This document shows positions 1-6,104 of a DNA stretch of 7,183 nucleotides, piece by piece. A program made the position numbers and the translations under genes. A model generated the notes under the pieces. That model did no database searches, had not been told where the DNA came from, and saw nothing but the letters and a program-made list of their open reading frames with translations. Location: contig MIBK01000142.1 in the NCBI GenBank assembly GCA_001829505.1, positions 2,457-9,639 of the forward strand, written 5' to 3'. Within the stretch, counting starts at the first letter, position 1. The number at the start of each line of letters is the position of its first letter. Origin of the DNA: Spirochaetes bacterium RBG_16_67_19. GTDB taxonomy: Bacteria > Spirochaetota > Spirochaetia > SZUA-6 > DRHE01.

Positions 1-383
1 GCGCGCCTCCGACCCCCAGCACGGGGCCCAGCGACAGGCCGCGGCCACCGGAAGAGCGCCGGCCCTGGAGACCCCGCGAGAGAAGCGACGACGACGGCCG
101 GGAAGGCGGCGGCGGGCGCTTCGGCGGCGGCGGCAGGGACCGCTTCAAGGACGGCGGCAGGCCGCGCTTCGGGCGCTTCTTCCGCCGCAAGGTGTGCAAG
201 TTCTGCAGCAAGAAGCTGAACCTGCATTACCGCGACGCGGACACCCTGCGGCGCTTCATCACCGAGCGGGGCAAGATCCTGCCGCGGCGCATCACGGGCA
301 CCTGCCCGAAGCACCAGCGGCGGCTGGCGGTGGCCATCAAGCAGGCCCGCACGCTGGCCCTGCTGCCGTACGTCGAGAAGTAG
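1..383 (+). CDS. rpsR: 30S ribosomal protein S18, C-terminal part with long Gly/Arg-rich N-terminal extension (5' partial)
   Basis: S18 binds S6 and 16S rRNA in the platform of the small ribosomal subunit. The reading frame is open from base 3 and ends at TAG 381-383, giving 126 visible residues. The S18 core starts at about residue 61 with RRKVCKFC and continues through [26 protein letters not shown] and ALLPYVEK at the C-terminus, all typical of the family. Cys65, Cys68 and the later CPKH pair suggest the zinc-ribbon (C+) form of S18. The preceding 63 residues are basic, acidic and glycine-rich, with no ATG, GTG or TTG in frame, so the start lies left of the window. GTG 192 would remove conserved basic residues and is not a good start. 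Most S18 proteins are about 75-100 residues, so this one is unusually long. It leads an operon with the membrane protein gene 9 nt downstream. The identity of the core is certain; the extension is read directly from the open frame. Confidence 0.95.
   Translation, partial: APPTPSTGPSDRPRPPEERRPWRPRERSDDDGREGGGGRFGGGGRDRFKDGGRPRFGRFFRRKVCKFCSKKLNLHYRDADTLRRFITERGKILPRRITGTCPKHQRRLAVAIKQARTLALLPYVEK
105..182 (+). repeat. Low-complexity GGC-rich tract encoding Gly-Arg-Phe repeats in rpsR
   Basis: The DNA holds runs of GGC codons separated by CGC and TTC. In the rpsR frame (visible residues 35-60) it reads [22 protein letters not shown] and GRFF in succession, a degenerate RGG/RF-type repeat. Such segments are usually disordered and bind RNA nonspecifically; that role here is inference. 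The repetition could also cause slippage or assembly errors. Confidence 0.6.
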
Positions 384-386
384 GAG
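382..386 (+). promoter_or_regulatory. Ribosome binding site deciding the GTG start of the DUF2232-like gene
   Basis: AGGAG overlaps the rpsR stop codon. It lies 6 nt before GTG 393, a good spacing, and 4 nt before an out-of-frame ATG at 391. The GTG is preferred because the ATG frame stops after six codons. Confidence 0.6.
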
Positions 387-392
387 CAGGAT

Positions 393-1367
393 GTGGTCGG
401 AACGCTGGTAGCCGCCGGCGTTTCCGCCCTGCTGTATCACCTGGGGATCGGGCTGCCGGCCTTCCTGATCCCCCTGCAGGTGGTGCGGGTGCGTCGCGGG
501 ACCAGGCATTTCCTGGTGGCGGCGGCGGCAGCCTTCGCGGTGATCGCCGGCGTGCGCCTGACCCTGGCCGCGGGGGCGCTGGCCGAAGCCGGCACCCCCG
601 CCCTGGTGCTGGAGATGAGCGTCGTGCTGGGCATGCTGGCCGGCCTGGCCTGGATCCAGCTGCCGGAGCTGCTCGGCCGGCCGGGGCTGCTGCCCGGAGG
701 TCGGGTGGTCCGCCTGCTCATCGCGGCGGCCGCGGCGGGGCTGGCCTCCGTGCCGCTGATATCGTATCTTGGCAGAAACCAGGCTTTCGCCGCTGGGCTG
801 AATCGGCTGTTTGAGGCGGCCGCGGCGCTGCTCAACCGCCTGATGGGCCCGACGGGCGGCGAAGCGGGGTTCCGGGGGGAGGAGCTGGCGGCCATGACGC
901 GGGCGGTGTTCCTGCGCAGCTACCTGCTGGATTACCTCCTGGTGCTCACCTTCTGCTGGTGGGCGGGTTCCGTGATCGGGGCCCGGTCGCTGGGCCGCAG
1001 CCCGGGCGTCACCCCGCTGGCGCGCTTCCGGCCTGCGGAGGGCCTGATCTGGCCGCTGATCGCCGGGCTGGCGCTGGTGCTGCTGGACCTGGTGGTGCCC
1101 CTCGGCCCGCTGGAGCTGGCCGGCTGGAACCTGCTGTTGATCATGCTGTTCCTGTACGGGCTGGCCGGCCTGGGCATCCTGCGCTTCCTGCTGGACCGCC
1201 TCGGGGCGCCGCGAAGCATGCGGCTGGCCGCCTGGCTGGTGCTGGGAGTGCTGGCTTTCGCCCCGGGAGTGAACGCGGCGCTGGCCGTGGTGATCTCCGG
1301 GCTGGGAGTTTCGGAAACGTGGATCAATTATCGCAATAGGGGAAAGGAGCAAGGCGTAAACCGATGA
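393..1367 (+). CDS. DUF2232/YybS-like polytopic membrane protein
   Basis: This 324-residue protein is strongly hydrophobic, with about eight membrane segments (roughly residues 4-30, 38-62, 69-90, 105-125, 175-197, 217-236, 242-268 and 278-302). The longest soluble stretch (about 126-174) lies between segments four and five. Near the middle it has FRPAEGLIWPLIAG, and it ends in GLGVSETWINYRNRG. Both resemble the conserved F-x-P...iWP and terminal W-x-[DN]-[FY]-R features I associate with the DUF2232 family. That family is often encoded in the S18-L9-DnaB neighbourhood (YybS in Bacillus). No enzymatic motif is visible and its function is unknown; a transporter-like or membrane-assembly role is only a guess. 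The GTG start has a good Shine-Dalgarno 6 nt upstream. The stop codon overlaps the rplI start (ATGA), implying translational coupling. The family call is from memory of motifs and position, not from a profile search. Confidence 0.78.
   Translation: MVGTLVAAGVSALLYHLGIGLPAFLIPLQVVRVRRGTRHFLVAAAAAFAVIAGVRLTLAAGALAEAGTPALVLEMSVVLGMLAGLAWIQLPELLGRPGLLPGGRVVRLLIAAAAAGLASVPLISYLGRNQAFAAGLNRLFEAAAALLNRLMGPTGGEAGFRGEELAAMTRAVFLRSYLLDYLLVLTFCWWAGSVIGARSLGRSPGVTPLARFRPAEGLIWPLIAGLALVLLDLVVPLGPLELAGWNLLLIMLFLYGLAGLGILRFLLDRLGAPRSMRLAAWLVLGVLAFAPGVNAALAVVISGLGVSETWINYRNRGKEQGVNR
1343..1349 (+). promoter_or_regulatory. Distant Shine-Dalgarno-like sequence upstream of rplI
   Basis: AAAGGAG lies inside the end of the upstream gene, 14 nt before the rplI ATG, which is longer than optimal; a weaker AAGG at 1351-1354 sits closer. 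Because the start overlaps the upstream stop (ATGA at 1364-1367), rplI is probably translated largely by reinitiation. Confidence 0.4.
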
Positions 1368-1819
1368 AAATCATCCTGAACCAGGACGTCGTTGGATTGG
1401 GGGAGGAGGGGGACATTCGCGAGGTGGCCGACGGCTATGCCCGCAACTACCTGCTGCCCCGCAAGCTGGCCGTGCAGCACAACCGCCAGAACCTGGCCCA
1501 GTTCACCAGCCACAAGTCGGCCATCGAAGGGCGCAAGGAAGAGAAGCGCAAGGAGGCCATGGGGCTGAAGGAGCGCCTGGAGGCCGAGGAGCTGCAGTTC
1601 AGCATGCCCGCGGGGGAGAGCGGCAAGCTGTTCGGCTCGGTCACCAACGCCCTGATCGGGGCGGAGCTGGAGAAACGCGGCTTCACCCTGGAAAGAAGGA
1701 GGATCGAGGTGCCGGAGCACCACATCCGGCAGACCGGCTCCTTCACCGTCAAGGTGAAGCTCTACGGGAACGAAGAGGCCGCCTTGAAAGTCGTGGTGGA
1801 GGCCGCGAAACAGGAATAA
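1364..1819 (+). CDS. rplI: 50S ribosomal protein L9
   Basis: L9 binds 23S rRNA at the base of the L1 stalk and helps keep reading frame during translation. The 151-residue product is close to the usual family length of about 149. The N-terminal RNA-binding domain (about residues 1-50) begins MKIILNQDVVGLGEEGDI and has the family signature REVADGYARNYLLPRKLA. A charged connecting helix (about 52-78, with many Lys and Glu) follows. The C-terminal domain (about 79-148) contains SGKLFGSVTNALI and TVKVKLYGNEEA. The ATG overlaps the TGA of the membrane protein gene, and the conserved MKII start fixes this choice. dnaB starts 8 nt after the stop. The overall sequence looks like spirochaete L9 proteins, which is my recollection rather than a search. 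No anomalies are seen. Confidence 0.97.
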   Translation: MKIILNQDVVGLGEEGDIREVADGYARNYLLPRKLAVQHNRQNLAQFTSHKSAIEGRKEEKRKEAMGLKERLEAEELQFSMPAGESGKLFGSVTNALIGAELEKRGFTLERRRIEVPEHHIRQTGSFTVKVKLYGNEEAALKVVVEAAKQE

Positions 1820-1827
1820 GGCCAAGC

Positions 1828-3174
1828 ATGGTCCCAGCCGGCCTGAAGGACAAGGTTCCGCCGCACAACGAGGAGGCGGAGGTGGCGACCCTCGGAGCCC
1901 TGCTCCTGGACACCGAGGCGCTGGCCGTCGTGATCCGTTACCTCAGGCCGGAGGACTTCTACAAGACCTCTCACCAGCGCATCTACCAGTCCATCCTGGC
2001 GCTTTTCGACCGCAACGAAGCCATCGACCTGATCACCCTGACCGAAGCCCTGCGGGAGGCCGGCCTCCTGGAGGCCTGCGGCGGTGCGGCCTATATCGCC
2101 CGCCTGACCTCCGCCGTGCCCACCAGCGCCAACGTGCGCTACTACGCGCAGATCGTGCAGGAGTGCAGCATCCGCCGGAACCTGGCCCGGATCGCCTCGG
2201 AAATCATCGCCAACTCCCACAAGGAAGGCGATGATGTCCGCCTGATCATCGAGGAGGCGGAACGGCAGATTTTCGAGATCACCGACCGCCAGCACACCGG
2301 CACCTTCCTGGCTGCGCGCGAGATCGTGCCCCGCACCATCGAGGCCATCGAGAAGCTGTACCACACCAAGGAAAGCTTCATCGGCATCCCCACCGGATAT
2401 ACCGACCTGGACCTGCTCACCTCCGGCTTCCAGAACTCCGAGTTCATCGTCATCGGGGCCCGCCCCTCGGTGGGCAAGACCGCCCTGGCCCTCAACATGG
2501 CCGCCAACATGTCCATCCACGGCAAGGTGCCGGTGGGCTTCTTCACCCTGGAGATGTCGGCCATGGCGCTGATGCAGCGCCTGCTGGCCAGCGAGGCGCG
2601 CATCAAGAGCAACTCCCTGCGCTCCGGCTTCCTGAAGCCGTCGGATTTCCACAAGCTCACCGAGGCAGCCAGCAAGATCTACGAAGCCCCGCTGTACATC
2701 GAGGATTCCCCTTCCCTGCGCCTGCTGGACCTGCGGGCCCTGGCCCGCCGGATGAAGCACCAGTTCAACGTGGCGATCATCTTCATCGACTACATCACCC
2801 TGATCACGGCCGAGAACCGCGACCTGGCCCGCCACGAGCAGATCGCCGAGATCAGCCGCTCCCTCAAGGCCCTGGCCCGGGAGCTGGACATCCCGGTGGT
2901 GGCCCTGTCGCAGGTCCGCCGCGAGAGCGAGGGCAAGCAGCCCACCTTGGCCGACCTGCGCGAATCCGGCTCCATCGAACAGGACGCGGACGTGGTGATC
3001 TTCCTGCACCGGGAGCGCCAGTCCGGCTCGCCCGGCGAGGCGGAGGCGCGCAACCTGGAAACGGAGCTGATCGTGGCCAAACAGCGCAACGGCCCGGTGG
3101 GCGCCCTGAAAATCGCCTTTATCCCGGACTACACGAAATTCGAGAACCTGGCCCGCACGGGCGAGGTGTCCTGA
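1828..3174 (+). CDS. dnaB: Replicative DNA helicase DnaB
   Basis: DnaB is the hexameric ring helicase that unwinds DNA ahead of the replisome, moving 5'-3' on the lagging-strand template and binding primase. The 448-residue protein has the N-terminal collar domain (about 10-110, starting VPPHNEEAEVATLGALLLD), a linker (about 150-185) and the RecA-like motor (about 186-445). Motor motifs visible are Walker A GARPSVGKT (210-218), the catalytic Glu242 in FTLEMS, Walker B IIFIDY (317-322, Asp321), the sensor glutamine Gln362 in SQVRRESEG, the DnaB signature DLRESGSIEQDAD (376-388) and the arginine-finger loop KQRNGP (418-423). No intein interrupts it. Small deviations from the E. coli pattern are IDYITLI in place of IDYLQLM and SQVRRE in place of SQLNR; these look like lineage variation. 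It starts 8 nt after rplI with a weak TAAGG site, consistent with operon translation. The small ComFB-family gene follows 9 nt downstream. Confidence 0.97.
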   Translation: MVPAGLKDKVPPHNEEAEVATLGALLLDTEALAVVIRYLRPEDFYKTSHQRIYQSILALFDRNEAIDLITLTEALREAGLLEACGGAAYIARLTSAVPTSANVRYYAQIVQECSIRRNLARIASEIIANSHKEGDDVRLIIEEAERQIFEITDRQHTGTFLAAREIVPRTIEAIEKLYHTKESFIGIPTGYTDLDLLTSGFQNSEFIVIGARPSVGKTALALNMAANMSIHGKVPVGFFTLEMSAMALMQRLLASEARIKSNSLRSGFLKPSDFHKLTEAASKIYEAPLYIEDSPSLRLLDLRALARRMKHQFNVAIIFIDYITLITAENRDLARHEQIAEISRSLKALARELDIPVVALSQVRRESEGKQPTLADLRESGSIEQDADVVIFLHRERQSGSPGEAEARNLETELIVAKQRNGPVGALKIAFIPDYTKFENLARTGEVS

Positions 3175-3179
3175 GGGGG
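3174..3179 (+). promoter_or_regulatory. Ribosome binding site of the ComFB-family gene
   Basis: AGGGGG begins at the last base of the dnaB stop codon and ends 4 nt before ATG 3184. It supports that start and co-expression with dnaB. Confidence 0.55.
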
Positions 3180-3183
3180 AAGC

Positions 3184-3474
3184 ATGGGACTGCGGGAGCG
3201 CTACGACTTCGACAGCCTGGTCAACGAGGCCGAACGGCTGGTGATCGAGGAGATGGGCCGGCAACTGCCCAGGAACAAGGGCCTGTGCACCTGCGAGGAA
3301 TGCGTGCTGGACATCGCCGCCTTCGCCCTGAACCAGGTCCGCCCGCGCTACCGGGCCTCACTTCTGGGCTCGATCTATGCCCGCCAGGGCGACGCTTCGG
3401 CTTTCGCCAAGGAAATCGAGAAAGCGGTGGCCGACGCCATCCGGCGCATCAAGGCCAATCCCGCTCACGACTAA
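3184..3474 (+). CDS. ComFB-family small zinc/cyclic-dinucleotide-binding-type protein
   Basis: This 96-residue protein matches the ComFB pattern. An amphipathic N-terminal helix (about 8-27, FDSLVNEAERLVIEEMG) is followed by CTCEECVLDIAAFALNQVRPRY (35-56), where Cys35, Cys37 and Cys40 form the cysteine cluster and the ALN-x-[LV]-x-PRY segment is the family hallmark. A basic C-terminal helix (about 72-92) completes the domain, so it is full length. ComFB was named from the Bacillus comF operon, and its structure is a metal-binding dimer; cyanobacterial members have been reported as receptors of cyclic di-nucleotides linked to pilus-based behaviour. Whether this copy binds such a ligand cannot be read from the sequence. 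It sits 9 nt after dnaB with its own Shine-Dalgarno and appears to be the last gene of the replication/ribosome operon. No competence genes are adjacent, so the competence label is only a family name. The family call is strong; the role is open. Confidence 0.85.
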   Translation: MGLRERYDFDSLVNEAERLVIEEMGRQLPRNKGLCTCEECVLDIAAFALNQVRPRYRASLLGSIYARQGDASAFAKEIEKAVADAIRRIKANPAHD

Positions 3475-3499
3475 CCTGCGGCTACTGCCGCCCATTAGC

Positions 3500-3513
3500 G
3501 CGCCTACTGGCGC
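3500..3513 (+). other. Small GC-rich hairpin in the convergent spacer
   Basis: GCGCC (3500-3504) and GGCGC (3509-3513) form a perfect 5-bp stem with a TACT loop. It lies 25 nt after the ComFB-family stop and immediately before the larger hairpin. No T-tract follows. It may add to termination or be incidental in such GC-rich DNA. Confidence 0.35.
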
Positions 3514-3514
3514 A

Positions 3515-3555
3515 CTGAGCGCTCACGGCGGCCGAAGGCCGCTCCTGGCGCTCAG
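3515..3555. terminator. Candidate bidirectional terminator, nested hairpin
   Basis: CTGAGCGC (3515-3522) pairs perfectly with GCGCTCAG (3548-3555). Inside, GCGGCC (3528-3533) pairs with GGCCGC (3537-3542) around a GAA loop, with a small internal loop separating the two stems. It lies between the convergent stop codons at 3474 and 3560, only 4 nt past the WD40 gene's stop, where a shared terminator is expected. Neither strand has a T-run after the stem, so it is not a classical intrinsic terminator and could instead act as an mRNA 3'-end stabiliser. Confidence 0.5.
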
Positions 3556-3559
3556 CACG

Positions 3560-5488
3560 CTATTGCGTATTGACCTGCAGGATTCGCGACCGCGCCCCCG
3601 GGGAGGCGTAGGCCTGCCCCTGCGGGCCCAGCAGGGCCCAATCCCCGTCCAGCAGCAGATACATCCGCCAGGGAGCCTGCCAGACCTTGTCCCACAGGCT
3701 GATGGAAGAATCGGCGTTCACCGCGTACAGCCGGCCCTCGTGGACGGCCAGCCTACGGGCGACCTGCCCGGGGTTTTCCAGCCTGCTGAGCGATGAGCCG
3801 TCCCACACCGCCAGCGGGCCGAAACCCAGGCTGCAGTAAAGGGTTCCGGAGGAATCCTCCGCCAGGGAGGCGCCGAGGTCTTCTCCCGCGAAGAAGGCCA
3901 GCACGCGCCGGCTCTCCAGCTGCCGGCCGCTGTGCGCGGCCAGGACGGTGCGCGAACCCCCCTGCGCGCTCTCCACAGCCAGCGAGTACAGGGAGGTCCG
4001 GGAGGGGCTGTACAGCAGGTCGTAAACGAACAGGCTGGGATCGCGGATCGGCACGGTTTCCCCGGTGCGGGCGTTGATCTGGAACAGGGAGTTGCCGAAA
4101 CCAGCGGCGCCGGCCGCGACCAGGAAGTCCCCGCGGGTGGCAGCCAGGCGATTCACCGCCGCGGCGTTGTAGCGGAAACGGGTTTCCAGGCTCTGCGGGT
4201 CCAGGATCCGGCAAAGGCCTCCCCTTTCCACCAGGACCAGGCCTCGGGGTTCCAGGCTGACCTGCTGCAGGGAGGCGCCGATCTCCACCGCCAGCGGCTT
4301 GCTGGATCCCGTGGCCAGATCCACCGCGGCCAGTTCTCCCGGCTCCTGCCGCCAGGCCAGCAGGCGCTGGTCGTCCAGGAACTCCAGGCCGAAGCTGCCG
4401 GCGAAGGGCGGCGGCAGTCGGCTCAGGGTGAGCTCCCCGGTCAGGTCCGGTGAACGGAACACGAAAATTCCCTCCGGGGTGGCCGCCGCGGCCAGCTCCC
4501 GGCGGAAAGCCAGCCCGTGGACCCGCAGGATCACGTTGCGCGCCAGGATCCGGCGGGTCCCCCCGCCCTCCAGCAGGCTGAGTGTGCCGTCCTGATCCCC
4601 CGCGTACAGCCCCCCTGACCCGTAGGCCAGCGCGGTGAGCGGCAGTTCCCCGGGAGGATCCCCGGTACCGCCGCCGGCCAACGTCGAGCCGGTGAAATGC
4701 CATCGCCGCAGCCCGTCGGCGGAGTCGGCCGCCAGCTCTTCGCCTTCCGGAGCCAGGGCCAGCCGGGCCAGACCGGGGACGTATTCCTCGGCGGCCAGGG
4801 CCCCACTCAGCAGATCCACCGCGACCAGGCGCTCCCCCGCGGCCGCCAGGAGGTGGCGGTTGGAGGGGGTAATGCGGATCTGGGAGAGGTCAGCCAGGGT
4901 GCGCAGCTGCCGCAGGCTGCGATCCGCCTGCAGGTCCCAATAGGTGATCAAGCCGGAGGGCTGGTAGCCCATGACGGTGTTGCCATTGCGCGAGATGGCG
5001 AAAAAGGAGACGATGCCGAACCCGGTGCGCAGCAGTCCCAGGTCGGCCCCGCTGCGGGAGTCCACGGCGGCCAGGCTGCGGTAATCCGCCCGGCTGTAGG
5101 CCAGGTAGTTGCCCTGTGGCGCGTAAGCCAGGTGCATCAACTGCCGGTCGGAGGTGAGGGAGAACAGCTCCTCCCCCCGCTCCCAATCCCAGGCCGCCAG
5201 GGTGTCGATTTTCGAAGCCTCGCCCACCAGCGCGGAGAACTGGGGGAGGCTGGGATGCAGGGCCAAGCGCTGCACCGGCCGGTGGGAAACCCGCAGGCTG
5301 GCCCGCAGGCGGCCTTCCGGCTCCCAGATCCGCACCGTGCCGTCCTGGCCGGCGCTGAAAAGCAGGTCGCTGGTGGGATCGTACACCAGGTCGTTCACCG
5401 GCCCGGCATGGCTGGAGTCCAACAGCAGATTCTGCCCCCCGGCCAGCACTGCGGAGGCCAGCAGGAGCAGGGCCGCCAGCTTCCTCAT
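3560..5488 (-). CDS. Exported WD40-repeat beta-propeller protein
   Basis: The 642-residue protein begins MRKLAALLLLASAVLAGGQ, a short signal peptide with likely cleavage after Ala16; there is no lipobox cysteine, so it is probably periplasmic or secreted. The clearest WD40 blade is residues 27-55, beginning HAGPVNDLVYDP and ending DGTVRIW. Weaker blades end in or near LAAWDW (97-102), ITYWDL (181-186), LRRWHF (260-265), DGTLSLL (300-306), PLAVWD (558-563) and SISLWD (595-600). The length suits two propellers of about six or seven blades. The C-terminus has W-R-M-Y-L-L-L-DGDWALLGPQGQAYASPG (607-630), a closing element I have seen at the ends of other bacterial WD40 proteins. No enzymatic domain is visible, so a scaffold or binding role is the most that can be inferred. 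The ATG start overlaps the stop of the CpXC gene (ATGA). In-frame codons continue open further upstream to about 5977, but that part overlaps the CpXC gene and lacks a signal peptide, so it is not coding. Confidence 0.85.
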   Translation of the reverse strand: MRKLAALLLLASAVLAGGQNLLLDSSHAGPVNDLVYDPTSDLLFSAGQDGTVRIWEPEGRLRASLRVSHRPVQRLALHPSLPQFSALVGEASKIDTLAAWDWERGEELFSLTSDRQLMHLAYAPQGNYLAYSRADYRSLAAVDSRSGADLGLLRTGFGIVSFFAISRNGNTVMGYQPSGLITYWDLQADRSLRQLRTLADLSQIRITPSNRHLLAAAGERLVAVDLLSGALAAEEYVPGLARLALAPEGEELAADSADGLRRWHFTGSTLAGGGTGDPPGELPLTALAYGSGGLYAGDQDGTLSLLEGGGTRRILARNVILRVHGLAFRRELAAAATPEGIFVFRSPDLTGELTLSRLPPPFAGSFGLEFLDDQRLLAWRQEPGELAAVDLATGSSKPLAVEIGASLQQVSLEPRGLVLVERGGLCRILDPQSLETRFRYNAAAVNRLAATRGDFLVAAGAAGFGNSLFQINARTGETVPIRDPSLFVYDLLYSPSRTSLYSLAVESAQGGSRTVLAAHSGRQLESRRVLAFFAGEDLGASLAEDSSGTLYCSLGFGPLAVWDGSSLSRLENPGQVARRLAVHEGRLYAVNADSSISLWDKVWQAPWRMYLLLDGDWALLGPQGQAYASPGARSRILQVNTQ

Positions 5489-6102
5489 TCCGGGGTTTCC
5501 GTGGCCAGCTTGTTGATCGAGACGTAGGGGGCGGCCAGGAACTGGCTGAAGGGCTCTTCCCGCAGCTTGCCTTCCAGCTGTCCGGCCGCCTTGTCGGCCA
5601 TCTGCCGGCTGACCCGCATAACCCCCACTTCCTTGTCCCGCAGGCCATGGGCGTGGAACACCAGGCCCGCGGGCTCCAGGCCGGTGAACAGGAGGCGCAC
5701 CTCGGCCTCCCCCTCGTAATGTTCCAGCACCTTCTGCAGCAGGTAGTACTTCAGCACCTCCACCACCCGGTCGTCCAGTCCGGCCTCCCGGATGCGCAGC
5801 TTCTCCACCAGCTCGTCGTAGCCGATGGCCACCCGGTCCACCTCCCCTACCGGGTAGGGCAGCTTGCCGCGGTAGTAGGCCACGCGGTCCAGCTCGGGCA
5901 CGAAGAACACGCTCCACCCCGGCTCGCGCACCAGCACCGGGAACTCCGGTTTCAGGGCCTTGCCGCAGCCGGGGCATTGGATGGTCTGAAACTCCCCTTC
6001 CAGGATCGCCTGCCTGGCCTGCGGCTGCTCGCTCAGGTCCACGCTGTCCGGCACTTCGCTTTCGAACTCGTGCTCGCAGAAACAGACCAGCTTGCGCTTC
6101 AA
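5485..6102 (-). CDS. CpXC-domain protein of unknown function
   Basis: This 205-residue protein starts with CFC (Cys7, Cys9), then has QAILEGEFQTIQCPGCGKAL (31-50, with Cys43 and Cys46) and a following F-P-V-L-V-R strand. This C-x-C plus C-P-x-C-G arrangement is the CpXC domain pattern, a probable zinc knuckle. The remaining part (about 60-205) is mixed alpha/beta with no motif I recognise. There is no signal peptide or membrane segment, so it is probably cytoplasmic. The start is TTG 6102, with a strong GGGGAGG 5 nt upstream and only 2 nt after the rseP stop. Conserved cysteines immediately after the start support that choice. Its TGA overlaps the ATG of the WD40 gene, so the two are co-translated. 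The CpXC family occurs in diverse bacteria and its function is not established. The domain call is good; nothing can be said about activity. Confidence 0.8.
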   Translation of the reverse strand: MKRKLVCFCEHEFESEVPDSVDLSEQPQARQAILEGEFQTIQCPGCGKALKPEFPVLVREPGWSVFFVPELDRVAYYRGKLPYPVGEVDRVAIGYDELVEKLRIREAGLDDRVVEVLKYYLLQKVLEHYEGEAEVRLLFTGLEPAGLVFHAHGLRDKEVGVMRVSRQMADKAAGQLEGKLREEPFSQFLAAPYVSINKLATETPE

Positions 6103-6104
6103 GC

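Noticed and set aside
105..182. GGC-rich tract considered as a CRISPR-like or tandem DNA repeat
   Set aside because: The units are short, irregular and in frame with rpsR. They are explained as coding for Gly/Arg/Phe repeats, with no spacers.
317..326. GTG or ATG codons inside the S18 core considered as alternative gene starts
   Set aside because: They fall within conserved S18 sequence that continues without break, so no separate gene is supported.
194..814. 206-residue plus-strand open frame overlapping rpsR and the membrane protein gene
   Set aside because: It is an Ala/Gly/Arg/Pro-rich shadow frame crossing two real genes, with no start context and no family resemblance.
1762..3264. 500-residue minus-strand open frame opposite dnaB
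   Set aside because: It is antisense to an intact dnaB with all motifs. The translation is low-complexity in His/Gly/Val/Gln, has no recognisable domain, and is explained by GC-rich codon third positions.
4697..5527. Plus-strand open frame of 276 residues opposite the WD40 gene
   Set aside because: It is antisense to a convincing signal-peptide and WD40 coding frame. Its Gln/Gly/Val-rich composition mirrors the opposite strand.
5489..5977. Upstream open extension of the WD40 frame, giving an apparent 805-residue minus-strand protein
   Set aside because: It lies wholly within the CpXC gene in another frame and reads as a Gly/Arg/Pro-rich shadow typical of GC-rich DNA. A proper signal peptide begins at ATG 5488, coupled to the CpXC stop.
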